From positions 372,001-436,000 of the forward strand of contig NZ_JACJSE010000003.1 in NCBI RefSeq assembly GCF_014698045.1: a stretch of DNA of 64,000 nt, in the 5' to 3' direction. The notes under the pieces were generated by a model that was given only the letters and a program-made list of their open reading frames with translations, searched no databases and was not told where the DNA came from. This stretch comes from Aulosira sp. FACHB-615 (GTDB lineage: Bacteria > Cyanobacteriota > Cyanobacteriia > Cyanobacteriales > Nostocaceae). Made by a program: the position numbers and the translations under genes. This document shows, one piece after another, positions 8,458 through 16,520 of the stretch. The number at the start of each line of letters is the position of its first letter. Within the stretch, counting starts at the first letter, position 1.

Positions 8458-10452
8458 ATGAATCAAACTGTTTATAAACAATACGAAGCATTTCAAGAAA
8501 AGCGGAAGACTCTCGTAGCTCTAATTAGGGAACTTCAAGGAGTCCTGCATTCTCTAGATATGAATGATGTAGAAAATAATATCAAGCAATTACAAATTAT
8601 AGTTCAGTCAGACAGTTTTAAAGTGCTAGTAATTGGTGAGTTTAAACGCGGGAAAAGTACTTTTATTAATGCCATGCTTGGTGATGAAATTTTGCCAGCT
8701 TATGCTAGACCATGTACGGCTATTATTAATGAAGTTAAATGGGGAGAAGCTCAACGCGTTTTACTTCATTATGCCCAGACTGATGATAGTCAAAATTTGC
8801 AGCCTCAAGAAGTTTCTGTAGATAAACTTGAAGAGTACGTTGTTATTCAAGATGATGTTAGTGAACTGCATGGCAATCGTTACGATAAAGTAGAACTTTT
8901 TTGGCCATTAAAGCTTTGTGAAAATGGTGTAGAAATTATTGATTCTCCAGGATTAAATGAGCATGACATTCGTCAAAAAGTTACGATAGATTATTTGTCT
9001 CGTGTTGATGCAATTTTGTTTGTACTTTCCTGTGAAGCATTAGCTTCAAAGTCAGAATTAGATGTTATAGATAATATCTTAAAACCTACAGGACACGAAG
9101 ATATTTTCTTCATCTGCAACCGCTTTAACATGATTCGAGCGAAAGAGCGGGAAGATGTTAAGCAATATGGTATTTCTCGATTAGCTCCTAGAACTAAACG
9201 TGGTGCAGAACGAGTCTTTTTCATCAGTGCCTTGGATGCTTTAGAGGGAAGAATTGAAGACGACGCAGAACGAGTTACTAAGTCTGGTATGTTGCAAGTA
9301 GAACAAGAGTTAGAAAGATTTTTGGCTAACGAAAGAGGAAAAATTAAAATCCTCCGTCCAGCGCGAGAAGTACAAACTGCCATTAAAGCAGCACGAGACA
9401 CTATTCCTCAACGACATGCAATGTTGAACATTGATTTGAAGACTTTAGAAGCCAGGCTAGAAGGTGCTAGAGAACCTTTAAATCGTCTCAAAAAAGAACA
9501 AGAGCAAATAGTTACACGGATCAATAATTTTTGTGGCGATATCAGAATGACTGTGAGTGCGGAGGGGTGCAGTTTTTACCGGAGCTTACCTGATAAAGTT
9601 AATGAATGGATTAAGAAATTTGAAACCAAAACTTCTGTAAACTTAATGTCTCTTGAGGGTGCAAAACCTCAAGTTGAAAGATTAGTGCAAGAAATTGTCA
9701 CACATCTTACTAGCCAAGTTGAAAGTGAGTTTTTGGCATGGCAAAATAGCACACTACAACCGATTATTAGTCAACGTTTAGAAATTCTTTTACAAGAATT
9801 AGATGACCGAGCTAAGAATTTTGTTGACAAAATTGATGATATAAAATTTCAAGTTTCTGGTAGCTCTGTAATTGCCGATGATATGGGGCCGCGAAAAGTT
9901 GGTGCTTTAGAACGTGTTTTATCTGCTGCTGGTGGGTTGGTTTTAGGAGGTTTTTTTCTGGGCGGAGGTATGGCGGCTATCGGTGCTACCTTTGGCTATC
10001 AGGAAATGCTAAAAAGCATTATTCCCCAATTAGTTCTTGGTATCGGAACAGTTGTTTTAGTTGGGCTGAATCCTTGGGTATTAATTCCAATTATGTTTGG
10101 AGGAGGAGTAGTTCAAGGTTTTATTACCTCTAAGGCTACTACTAATAAAGTTAAAGAAGAAGTCGGTAAGAGGTTTGCTGCTTCGCTTCGGGATTCGGCT
10201 CAACAGCGTGGCTATGAAGTGGCTGACGCAGTTGTTATCAAATTACATGAGATTAGAGATGCTGTCAATCAAGGATTAGGAAAAGAAATTCAGAGTGTTG
10301 CAGATCAAGTCAACTCCATTGTTTCTGAGAAGCAAAAAGGTCAAGCTAATGTTGATCAAAAGCTAAGAGAATTAGATGGTCTGAGAAGAGAAATAGATGT
10401 AATTGACAGTGAGTTAGATACTCTAATTATTGAAATTGCAATGCCTACTTAG
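8458..10452 (+). CDS. Dynamin-like GTPase 3 of three
   Basis: The product is 664 residues from ATG 8458, preferred over ATG 8452 because the AAGGA at 8448-8452 would overlap the earlier codon. P-loop GEFKRGKST lies near residue 60, switch I region ARPCTAI, and G3 is IDSPGLNEHD. The G4 position reads NRFN, so the usual guanine-contacting Asp is replaced by Asn. Residues about 487-560 hold two or three hydrophobic segments (GGLVLGGFFLGGGMAAIGA, then VLGIGTVVLVGLNPWVLIPI), a much longer membrane module than in the first two proteins. Coiled-coil helices end the protein. It is 20 bp downstream of the second GTPase and closes the trio. A membrane-anchoring subunit is a plausible inference. Confidence 0.85.
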   Translation: MNQTVYKQYEAFQEKRKTLVALIRELQGVLHSLDMNDVENNIKQLQIIVQSDSFKVLVIGEFKRGKSTFINAMLGDEILPAYARPCTAIINEVKWGEAQRVLLHYAQTDDSQNLQPQEVSVDKLEEYVVIQDDVSELHGNRYDKVELFWPLKLCENGVEIIDSPGLNEHDIRQKVTIDYLSRVDAILFVLSCEALASKSELDVIDNILKPTGHEDIFFICNRFNMIRAKEREDVKQYGISRLAPRTKRGAERVFFISALDALEGRIEDDAERVTKSGMLQVEQELERFLANERGKIKILRPAREVQTAIKAARDTIPQRHAMLNIDLKTLEARLEGAREPLNRLKKEQEQIVTRINNFCGDIRMTVSAEGCSFYRSLPDKVNEWIKKFETKTSVNLMSLEGAKPQVERLVQEIVTHLTSQVESEFLAWQNSTLQPIISQRLEILLQELDDRAKNFVDKIDDIKFQVSGSSVIADDMGPRKVGALERVLSAAGGLVLGGFFLGGGMAAIGATFGYQEMLKSIIPQLVLGIGTVVLVGLNPWVLIPIMFGGGVVQGFITSKATTNKVKEEVGKRFAASLRDSAQQRGYEVADAVVIKLHEIRDAVNQGLGKEIQSVADQVNSIVSEKQKGQANVDQKLRELDGLRREIDVIDSELDTLIIEIAMPT

Positions 10453-10627
10453 GGTTTGCTGGAAAATGAGATTAATCGGAAACTAGTAGCGTGCCAGTAC
10501 TAAAGTAGTGCAAAAATATAGTTCTTGTGGGATGGGCAAGATGCCCATCCCACAAGAGAATTTTAATACAACATTTTAAGGCTAGACACGCCACTAGTAT
10601 CTTTTAATTTAATTAGGAAAAAACTGT

Positions 10628-10786
10628 ATGGAAGGACTTATTTGGCTGATTCTCTGGGCAGCTATGGGTTTTGTTTGTATGCAAATTGCTCAAAAAAAAG
10701 GTAGAAATCCAACGATTTGGCTTGTAGTTGGATTTTTCTTAGGAATTTTTGCAGTTTTAATTGTAGCTCTACTACCTCCTGCTTGA
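10628..10786 (+). CDS. Small two-helix membrane protein (52 aa)
   Basis: This short gene encodes MEGLIWLILWAAMGFVC..., a first transmembrane helix, then a basic turn QKKGRNP, then a second helix (IWLVVGFFLGIFAVLIVALL) ending in PPA. The helix-KGRNP-helix plan is seen in many small bacterial membrane proteins of unknown function. It lies 175 bp after the third dynamin-like gene on the same strand, and that gap contains a repeat-like inverted segment (CTTGTGGGATGGGCA ... TGCCCATCCCACAAG). It may therefore be an accessory of the dynamin operon or an independent gene. No AGGAG-type ribosome site is visible apart from AGGAAAAA about eight bases before the ATG. Confidence 0.7.
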   Translation: MEGLIWLILWAAMGFVCMQIAQKKGRNPTIWLVVGFFLGIFAVLIVALLPPA

Positions 10787-10831
10787 GTGATAAGCAAAAC
10801 CATTGAAAAGGGTAAATTTTATTGATAAAAC

Positions 10832-10856
10832 ACCCGACTTATCTGAGAAGTCGGGT
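10832..10856. terminator. Palindromic hairpin between convergent genes
   Basis: ACCCGACTT (10832-10840) and AAGTCGGGT (10848-10856) are perfect 9-bp arms. The hairpin lies between the small membrane protein (+) and murG (-) and could terminate both. It is a divergent member of the CCCGACTT...AAGTCGGG palindrome family found six times in the window. Confidence 0.65.
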
Positions 10857-10938
10857 ATTATCTTCTTCATGAAGAATTTAATCCCTAAAAGGACATAGAA
10901 TTTCGGGTCTTTAAATTAAATCTTCTCCCCTGAATTAT

Positions 10939-12009
10939 TTAAGTTTCCAGCACTTCTCGCAACAGAGAAGCCAATTTATCCGCACTATCAGGAACTGCGA
11001 TCGCTTTGGCATTTTCCCCCATCTTGGTTAACTCGGCGGGATTTTGCAATAACTCTAAAACTTGAGTTTGCAATTTTTCGGCGGTTAACTCTGATTGTTT
11101 GTCAGTAATTGCTGCGCCAGCTTTGGTAAATACCTCGGCGTTATAAGATTGATGATCTTCCGCCGCAAAGGGGTAAGGAATCAAAATTGCGGGTTTACCA
11201 CACACGGCTAATTCTGTTAAGCTACCAGCACCAGAACGACTAATTGCTAAAGTTGCACGTCGCAACAGCGCCGCCATATTGTCATAAAAAGGTAACTCTA
11301 TATATTGCGGATGTTTAAAAATCCCGGCATCGGGATCGCGATCGCCTGTTAAATGCACAATATAAGCACCAGTATCTAACCAAGCACTCGCCGCTTGACG
11401 GACGAATTTATTCACCGCCACAGCGCCTTGACTACCCCCAAAAACCACAATTAACGGTGCATTCTCAGGAATATTTAAATCGAGCGGGGGAACTGCTGCT
11501 GCTAAAAATTGCGATCGCACTGGTGTACCAACACAAACATTTTTCGCTTTGGGTAAATACTTAGCAGCCGCTTCAAACCCCAGCGCCATTGCATTGCACC
11601 AAGGGCCAAAAAACCTTGTTACTTTTCCTGGTAAAGCGTTAGATTCGTGAAAAACTACAGGTAAACCCAAAGAACGCGCCGCAATTACCGCAGGCCCCGC
11701 AATATAACCGCCTGTAGTAAACACCCCTTGAAATTTCCCCTGTTTGAGAATTCGTCGAACTTCTATAATCGAACCAGTGAGTTTACCCAAAATCTTTAGA
11801 GATGCAAGTCCGAACCCTTGCTGGAACCCTTCAACTTCAATAATATTCAAGGGATACTGTTTGGGAACAAGTTGCGTTTCTAGTCGATTCGGCACACCCA
11901 ACCATTCAATTTCATAGTTTGGCAGTTTTTCTGCCAGTGCGATCGCCGGAAACAAATGTCCACCAGTCCCACTGGCAGCTATGAGTAATCTTATCGGTGC
12001 GTTTGTCAT
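10939..12009 (-). CDS. murG: UDP-GlcNAc:lipid I N-acetylglucosaminyltransferase
   Basis: MurG transfers GlcNAc from UDP-GlcNAc to lipid I, making lipid II at the inner face of the cytoplasmic membrane for peptidoglycan synthesis. The 356-residue protein starts at ATG 12009; a TTG one codon upstream is less likely. It shows the N-terminal G-loop GTGGHLFPA (residues 14-22), TTGGYIAGP, the second G-loop GGSQGA, and the UDP-binding signature SRSGAGSLTELAVCGKP followed by PYPFAAEDHQ. Length matches the family. The gene is divergent from the NTF2-like secreted protein, with 57 bp between start codons, so the two promoters must overlap. The usual dcw neighbours (ftsW, murC) are absent, as is normal in cyanobacteria. 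Confidence 0.95.
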   Translation of the reverse strand: MTNAPIRLLIAASGTGGHLFPAIALAEKLPNYEIEWLGVPNRLETQLVPKQYPLNIIEVEGFQQGFGLASLKILGKLTGSIIEVRRILKQGKFQGVFTTGGYIAGPAVIAARSLGLPVVFHESNALPGKVTRFFGPWCNAMALGFEAAAKYLPKAKNVCVGTPVRSQFLAAAVPPLDLNIPENAPLIVVFGGSQGAVAVNKFVRQAASAWLDTGAYIVHLTGDRDPDAGIFKHPQYIELPFYDNMAALLRRATLAISRSGAGSLTELAVCGKPAILIPYPFAAEDHQSYNAEVFTKAGAAITDKQSELTAEKLQTQVLELLQNPAELTKMGENAKAIAVPDSADKLASLLREVLET

Positions 12010-12066
12010 CAAACCTCTACCGTTTAGCGCCTAGCTTAACTAAGATAAAACAATTTCCCGACCTTC

Positions 12067-12903
12067 ATGAATAAAATCAGTAAACTGTTACCAATGACTA
12101 ACATTATTCCTATATTCCGCAAACGCCAACCCCGATTTTTAACTCCAAGTTGGCTGTTATTATCGCTACTCACACTTGGTTTAACTAGCGGTTTACACAG
12201 TGTGCAAGCCGCTACTCCCCAAGCTCCACCAGCAGAACTAAATAATTTACTAACGCAAATTGATACAGCTGCTAGTAAAGGCAATGCTCAAGCCGTACTT
12301 CAATTCTATAGTCCCAATTTTACCAATGGAGATGGCTTAAACCGTACAAACTTGGAAAAAGCCCTGGTGACTCTTTGGAAACAATACCCCCAATTACGCT
12401 ACACCACAAAGCTGCAATCTTGGAAATCAGAAGGTAATGCCATTATTGCCGAAACTGTTACTAACATTTCTAGCGCCCCATCCACTAACGCTAATAATTT
12501 GGCGCTAAATGCCACAATTACATCCCGTCAAAGAATTGCAGGCGGCAAAATTGTCAGTCAAGACATCTTAGGCGAACGGACTCTGATTACTAGAGGTAAT
12601 CAGCCACCCCAACTTGATGTTAAATTACCTCAGCAGGTAAAAGTTGGGCAGCAGTATAGTTTTGATGCCATTGTGAAAGAACCATTGGGAGAAGATTTTC
12701 TGCTAGGAGCAGCCACGGAAGAACCAGTCAAAATCGAAAAATATCTCAACCCCGCACCTTTAGATTTGCAATTACTCACATCCGGCGGTATTTTTAAGGT
12801 TGGACGCGCACCTGCTACACCCGGTAATCAATGGGTTTCCGCCGTGGTTGTTCGCGGTGAAGGAATCACAATGGTAAGTCAGCGTTTAAGAGTAGTGAAA
12901 TGA
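12067..12903 (+). CDS. Secreted NTF2-like protein of unknown function
   Basis: The 278-residue product has an N-terminal basic stretch and a hydrophobic core (WLLLSLLTLGLTSG) ending at VQAAT, a likely signal peptide. ATG 12094 is an alternative start that would keep the signal. The segment after it (LLTQIDTAASKGNAQAVLQFYSPNFTNGDGLN) resembles the first helices of the NTF2-like fold (SnoaL/DUF4440 type). The C-terminal half is a beta-rich domain (QPPQLDVKLPQQVKVGQQYSFDAIVKEP). I do not recognise a specific function. Conservation beside murG across cyanobacteria would suggest an envelope role, but I cannot check that here. Confidence 0.65.
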   Translation: MNKISKLLPMTNIIPIFRKRQPRFLTPSWLLLSLLTLGLTSGLHSVQAATPQAPPAELNNLLTQIDTAASKGNAQAVLQFYSPNFTNGDGLNRTNLEKALVTLWKQYPQLRYTTKLQSWKSEGNAIIAETVTNISSAPSTNANNLALNATITSRQRIAGGKIVSQDILGERTLITRGNQPPQLDVKLPQQVKVGQQYSFDAIVKEPLGEDFLLGAATEEPVKIEKYLNPAPLDLQLLTSGGIFKVGRAPATPGNQWVSAVVVRGEGITMVSQRLRVVK

Positions 12904-12990
12904 AGTCGGAGATTTGAAGCACATACTATACAAACAAACCCCGTATTTCGGCAAGCGCAATGACCGCCTGCGCGGTTTGTAGATCCTCCT

Positions 12991-13017
12991 GTTGGTGAGC
13001 GCAGTCGAACCACCAAC
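12991..13017. repeat. SDR: GAGCGCAGTCGA core with GTTGGT/ACCAAC arms
   Basis: GTTGGT (12991-12996) and ACCAAC (13012-13017) flank the core GAGCGCAGTCGA. It lies between the NTF2-like gene and the SDR oxidoreductase, a region otherwise without coding signal. Confidence 0.75.
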
Positions 13018-13093
13018 TCCTTTCATCTTCACCTTGGTCAATAGTTCAGAATTATTGGACAATTAACACTGGACTATTGACTATTGACTAACA

Positions 13094-13867
13094 ATGATTT
13101 CCCTACAAAATCAAATTGTGTTAATTACTGGCGCAAGCAGTGGAATTGGTACTGCTTGTGCCAAAGTTTTTGCAGGTGCTGGTGCAAAGTTGATTTTAGC
13201 GGCGCGACGGCTAGAACGTTTGCAGCAGTTAGCAGACAGCTTAAACCAAGAATTTGGTACAGCCACTCATTTATTACAGCTAGATGTGCGCGATCGCCCT
13301 GCGGTAGAATCAGCAATCAATAATCTGCCTGCTGAATGGTCGAATATAGATATTCTCATCAACAATGCCGGTTTGAGTCGCAGTTTAGATAAGTTGCACG
13401 AAGGCGACTTTCAAGACTGGGAAGAAATGATTGATACCAATATCAAAGGTTTGCTTTACCTCACCCGCTACGTCGTTCCCGGAATGGTCAGCCGTGGTCG
13501 TGGTCATATCGTCAATCTTGGTTCCATCGCCGGACATCAAACTTACCCTGGTGGTAATGTTTACTGTGCAACAAAAGCTGCTGTTAAAGCCATTTCCGAA
13601 GGTTTAAAACAAGACTTGTTAGGTACTCCAGTCCGCGTCACTTCTGTTGATCCTGGGATGGTAGAAACAGAATTTAGTGAAGTGCGGTTTCATGGCGACA
13701 CAGAACGCGCCAAGCGAGTTTATCAAGGCGTAAATCCCTTAACGGCTGATGATATTGCTGATGTGATATTTTTCTGCACCACGCGATCGCCCCACGTTAA
13801 CATTAACGAAGTCATCCTTATGCCAGTAAATCAAGCCAGCGCCACTCTCGTTCATCGTCATAATTAG
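13094..13867 (+). CDS. SDR family NAD(P)-dependent oxidoreductase (YdfG-like)
   Basis: This is a classical short-chain dehydrogenase/reductase of 257 residues. It shows the nucleotide-binding GASSGIG near residues 13-19, ARR after the second strand (a basic pair suggesting NADP preference), NNAG at about 89-92, the catalytic Ser in NLGSIAGH, and the Tyr-x3-Lys pair YCATK. The ending NPLTADDIADVIFFCTTRS with HVNINEVILMPV is characteristic of the YdfG / 3-hydroxy acid (serine) dehydrogenase subgroup. It stands alone on the + strand. The ATG follows heptamer-like TTGACTATTGACTAACA. Substrate is inferred only at subgroup level. Confidence 0.85.
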   Translation: MISLQNQIVLITGASSGIGTACAKVFAGAGAKLILAARRLERLQQLADSLNQEFGTATHLLQLDVRDRPAVESAINNLPAEWSNIDILINNAGLSRSLDKLHEGDFQDWEEMIDTNIKGLLYLTRYVVPGMVSRGRGHIVNLGSIAGHQTYPGGNVYCATKAAVKAISEGLKQDLLGTPVRVTSVDPGMVETEFSEVRFHGDTERAKRVYQGVNPLTADDIADVIFFCTTRSPHVNINEVILMPVNQASATLVHRHN

Positions 13868-13899
13868 TACTGTTTTAATATACGTAAACAATTATTAGA

Positions 13900-14031
13900 T
13901 AGGACTTACGCACCAAGATTGTCTGTGGAGGTTGGGTATAGGGGTGAAAGGGTATGGGGTGTAAGAGTTTTAAATACATACACCCCTATACCCCTACACC
14001 CTTAATATTTCGTCTTACTGCGTAAGTCCTA
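13900..14031. mobile_element. MITE-like element with 13-bp terminal inverted repeats
   Basis: TAGGACTTACGCA (13900-13912) is matched by its exact reverse complement at 14019-14031, giving a 132-bp element with no coding capacity. Inside, GGGTATAGGGGTG pairs with CACCCCTATACCC, so the whole unit can fold as a long hairpin. The outermost TA at each end could be a TA target duplication of IS630/Tc1 type, but because the ends are palindromic this cannot be distinguished from the terminal repeat itself. Confidence 0.65.
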
Positions 14032-14080
14032 AATTCTTATGTACCACTTGTGAATAATATTCCTAACATTGTCTAATAAA

Positions 14081-14105
14081 AAAGGGATGATTTACTCATC
14101 CCTTT
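14081..14105 (-). terminator. Intrinsic terminator of the DUF4870 gene
   Basis: AAAGGGATGA and TCATCCCTTT form a perfect 10-bp stem with a 5-nt loop. On the minus strand it is followed by TTTTTTATT, about 30 bp after the DUF4870 stop codon. It could also stop read-through from the + strand SDR gene. Confidence 0.85.
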
Positions 14106-14136
14106 CTATAACTAACTTTATCTACACCCATAACAA

Positions 14137-14511
14137 TTAGAAAACTCGGAAAATAAACGGATAACGGAAAGGTTCATCAGGATTACTGAAACAGTGTAAA
14201 AGTGCAACAATTGTTAATCCCCAATGTAATAAAAAGCCAAAAGCGACAACGGGAAAAAACAAAATTCCACCAATACCAAAAGTCAGCCAAGATAAAACAG
14301 CAATGGGTACACCAACTACAGTTGCCCAAAACCAAACATTGAAGTGAAAATTAATTGATTCCTTAGCGTTACTTTTAACAACTGGGTCATCCGAGATAAT
14401 GTTAATAACAATCGGCACACCAACTGAAAACAACGCCGTACTAAAAAAAATCGCCCCATGACACAGAGATGATAGCAACTTGCGCTTATCAGAATCGTAT
14501 GAAACTTGCAT
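14137..14511 (-). CDS. DUF4870 domain membrane protein
   Basis: This 124-residue protein has the DUF4870 (Tic20-like) layout: an N-terminal SDKRKLLSSLCHGAIFFS helix, a second half-helix with PIVINII, the conserved NAKESINFHFNVW amphipathic segment, and two further transmembrane helices ending in ALLHCFSNPDEPFRYPFI. The YPFIFRV ending is typical. It is predicted to be a four-helix inner or thylakoid membrane protein. Function is not established for the family. It is a single gene with its own terminator. Confidence 0.85.
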   Translation of the reverse strand: MQVSYDSDKRKLLSSLCHGAIFFSTALFSVGVPIVINIISDDPVVKSNAKESINFHFNVWFWATVVGVPIAVLSWLTFGIGGILFFPVVAFGFLLHWGLTIVALLHCFSNPDEPFRYPFIFRVF

Positions 14512-14764
14512 CCTGCAAGGCTCCTCAATTTGTTTCTTGTCTTTTATTCTAAAGGCTATTTGTTAAGCATTGTATGGTAGTTTACCGTACTCAGTAAGTT
14601 ATCGACTATTTCTTAACTATTGATTAACTTTGCTACTACTTATTAAATTATGAATAATGGTGTTTACCGTACCTTGAGGTTAAAAGTTTCTTTCGTTAAT
14701 TTATCCATAACTGAAATAAGTTGAATAATAAACTCAAGCGTCTCAATCCCAGGACTGATTGACT

Positions 14765-15532
14765 ATGTATCAAACTGACCCACCCCGCCCTCCCAAAGAA
14801 TTCTTACCCACGATGTATGATCTCAAAAGTGAAGATCCAGAGGAACCTGGTTTGCCAGATCAGTTTCATTTATTACAACCACGCTTGTTAGACGAAACAT
14901 TTCGTCCGCCAAATTACCCCAGCGACCAAGTATTTACCGCTAGTGACTTAAACTTATATTACGATTTGCATCATCCACTGTGGTACAAGCGACCAGATTG
15001 GTTTGCAGTTGTGGGTGGTTCGCGGCTTTACGAACAAAGAGATTTGCGTTTAAGTTATGTGGTTTGGCAAGAGGGAGTAAACCCCTTTATTGTGATTGAA
15101 TTGCTGTCTCCTGGTACAGAAAAAGAAGATTTAGGTCAAACCTTGCGAGACATAGAACAACCGCCTACAAAATGGCAAGTTTATGAACAAGTTTTGCGAA
15201 TTCCTTATTACGCAATTTTCGATCGCTACAAATATGAGTTAAAAATCTTTAAATTAAATGGTGGTCATTATACTGAAGTAGCTTTAACAGAACCACGCTT
15301 TTGGATACCAGAATTAGAATTAGGCTTGGCTATATGGCAAGGTTGCTATCAAAGTGCTGAACAGCCTTGGTTACGTTGGTATGATCATCGAGGCAATTGG
15401 GTATTGACTCCGACTGAACAAGAAAGTCAACAAGTACAATACGAAAGACAACGCGCCGAACAGGAACGACAAAAAACAGAAAGATTAATTGCACAATTGC
15501 GATCGCTTGGCGTTGAACCTGATTTAGACTGA
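14765..15532 (+). CDS. Uma2 family (DUF820) endonuclease-like protein
   Basis: Uma2/DUF820 proteins have a PD-(D/E)XK restriction-like fold and are greatly expanded in cyanobacteria. The 255-residue product shows YDLHHPLWYKRPDWFAVV, then the core FIVIELLSPGTEKEDLG..., in which the Glu of IELLSP belongs to the ExK-like active-site strand, and WQVYEQVLRIPYYAIFDR, all family hallmarks. The C-terminus is a Gln/Arg/Glu-rich coiled coil (QYERQRAEQERQKTERLIAQ). ATG 14765 is chosen over the in-frame TTG at 14759. Biochemical role is unproven for most members; a link to mobile DNA is often suggested. Confidence 0.87.
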   Translation: MYQTDPPRPPKEFLPTMYDLKSEDPEEPGLPDQFHLLQPRLLDETFRPPNYPSDQVFTASDLNLYYDLHHPLWYKRPDWFAVVGGSRLYEQRDLRLSYVVWQEGVNPFIVIELLSPGTEKEDLGQTLRDIEQPPTKWQVYEQVLRIPYYAIFDRYKYELKIFKLNGGHYTEVALTEPRFWIPELELGLAIWQGCYQSAEQPWLRWYDHRGNWVLTPTEQESQQVQYERQRAEQERQKTERLIAQLRSLGVEPDLD

Positions 15533-15545
15533 TGAATGTTAAATC

Positions 15546-16520
15546 ATGCACTCATCAATGCTCAAGGGAGAAATTTTCCTGAAAACTGGCACTTTATGGA
15601 CAAGTGTCAAAGAAACTACGTTACATGCTCTCAAATGTGGGGCATTGCTTTCTACTCCAACAGAATTTGAATTTGTTGAGCAAGACGGCGTTAACTATCT
15701 AGTCCGAATTTTATCGAACCTAACCCGCAAAGACGCAGCCAAGAAACAGCAAGATAAACAAACCACTGCTGGTAAGGATTTCAACCCTTTCCTTCCCTAT
15801 GAACAAGATTTATTTGTGGCGGAAATTTCCGATACTCATGTCTGTATTTTGAACAAATTCAACGTTGTTGACTATCATCTACTCCTCATTACCCGCGCTT
15901 TTGAAGAACAAGAAAGCCTACTCACCCCAGAAGATTTTGCGGCGTTATTGGCTTGTTTAGGTGAGTTTGAAGGTTTAGCTTTTTACAACAGTGGTAAAAT
16001 CGCAGGTGCGAGTCAGCGACACAAACATTTACAGATAGTACCTTTGCCACTCGCTCCTGCTGGAGTACAGATACCTATTCAACCATTATTCGCATCAGCA
16101 GAATTGAAAGATGGTGTAGGAAAAATATCGCAACTACCGTTTGTTAATGCTTTTGCCACTTTAGATCCAAATTGGCTAGAATCTCCGTTAACCTCAGCAG
16201 AAGCTATTTGGCAGGTATATCACAATTTGTTAAGTGCTGTGGGGATAGAAATAGTTGATAGTCAAACACCATCTGGAGCTTACAACTTACTAGCAACTAA
16301 AGAATGGATGTTAATCGTACCGCGATCGCAAGAAAAATACCAATCAATTTCTGTTAACTCATTAGGATTCGCTGGTGCTTTACTAGTACGAAATGAACAA
16401 GAAATGCAACTCCTCAAAAACACAGGCCCAATGAACATCTTGAAAGAAGTGGCTGTCCAAGAATCAATAGTCAATACTAATTTAAGTACTAAAAATCACT
16501 TTACCGTTTTGGACAGCTAA
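15546..16520 (+). CDS. Ap4A phosphorylase / ATP adenylyltransferase family protein
   Basis: The family cleaves diadenosine tetraphosphate with phosphate to ATP and ADP. The 324-residue protein has the N-terminal LWTSVKETTLHALKCGALLS, a central NPFLPYEQDLFVAEIS, NVVDYHLLLITRAFEEQE, and the HIT-superfamily motif GASQRHKHLQIVP, in which the spaced histidines act in nucleotidyl transfer. A C-terminal domain (ATKEWMLIVPRS) completes the two-domain plan. It follows the Uma2 gene by 13 bp and may share its transcript. ATG 15558 is an alternative start. The last 39 bases overlap, tail to tail, the DUF3084 gene on the other strand, an arrangement that allows antisense interference. Confidence 0.87.
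   Translation: MHSSMLKGEIFLKTGTLWTSVKETTLHALKCGALLSTPTEFEFVEQDGVNYLVRILSNLTRKDAAKKQQDKQTTAGKDFNPFLPYEQDLFVAEISDTHVCILNKFNVVDYHLLLITRAFEEQESLLTPEDFAALLACLGEFEGLAFYNSGKIAGASQRHKHLQIVPLPLAPAGVQIPIQPLFASAELKDGVGKISQLPFVNAFATLDPNWLESPLTSAEAIWQVYHNLLSAVGIEIVDSQTPSGAYNLLATKEWMLIVPRSQEKYQSISVNSLGFAGALLVRNEQEMQLLKNTGPMNILKEVAVQESIVNTNLSTKNHFTVLDS

Noticed and set aside
4467..10786. Calling the dynamin trio a phage-defence system outright
   Set aside because: No nuclease, toxin, sensor or known defence gene is adjacent; neighbours are housekeeping or polysaccharide genes. Kept only as a hypothesis.
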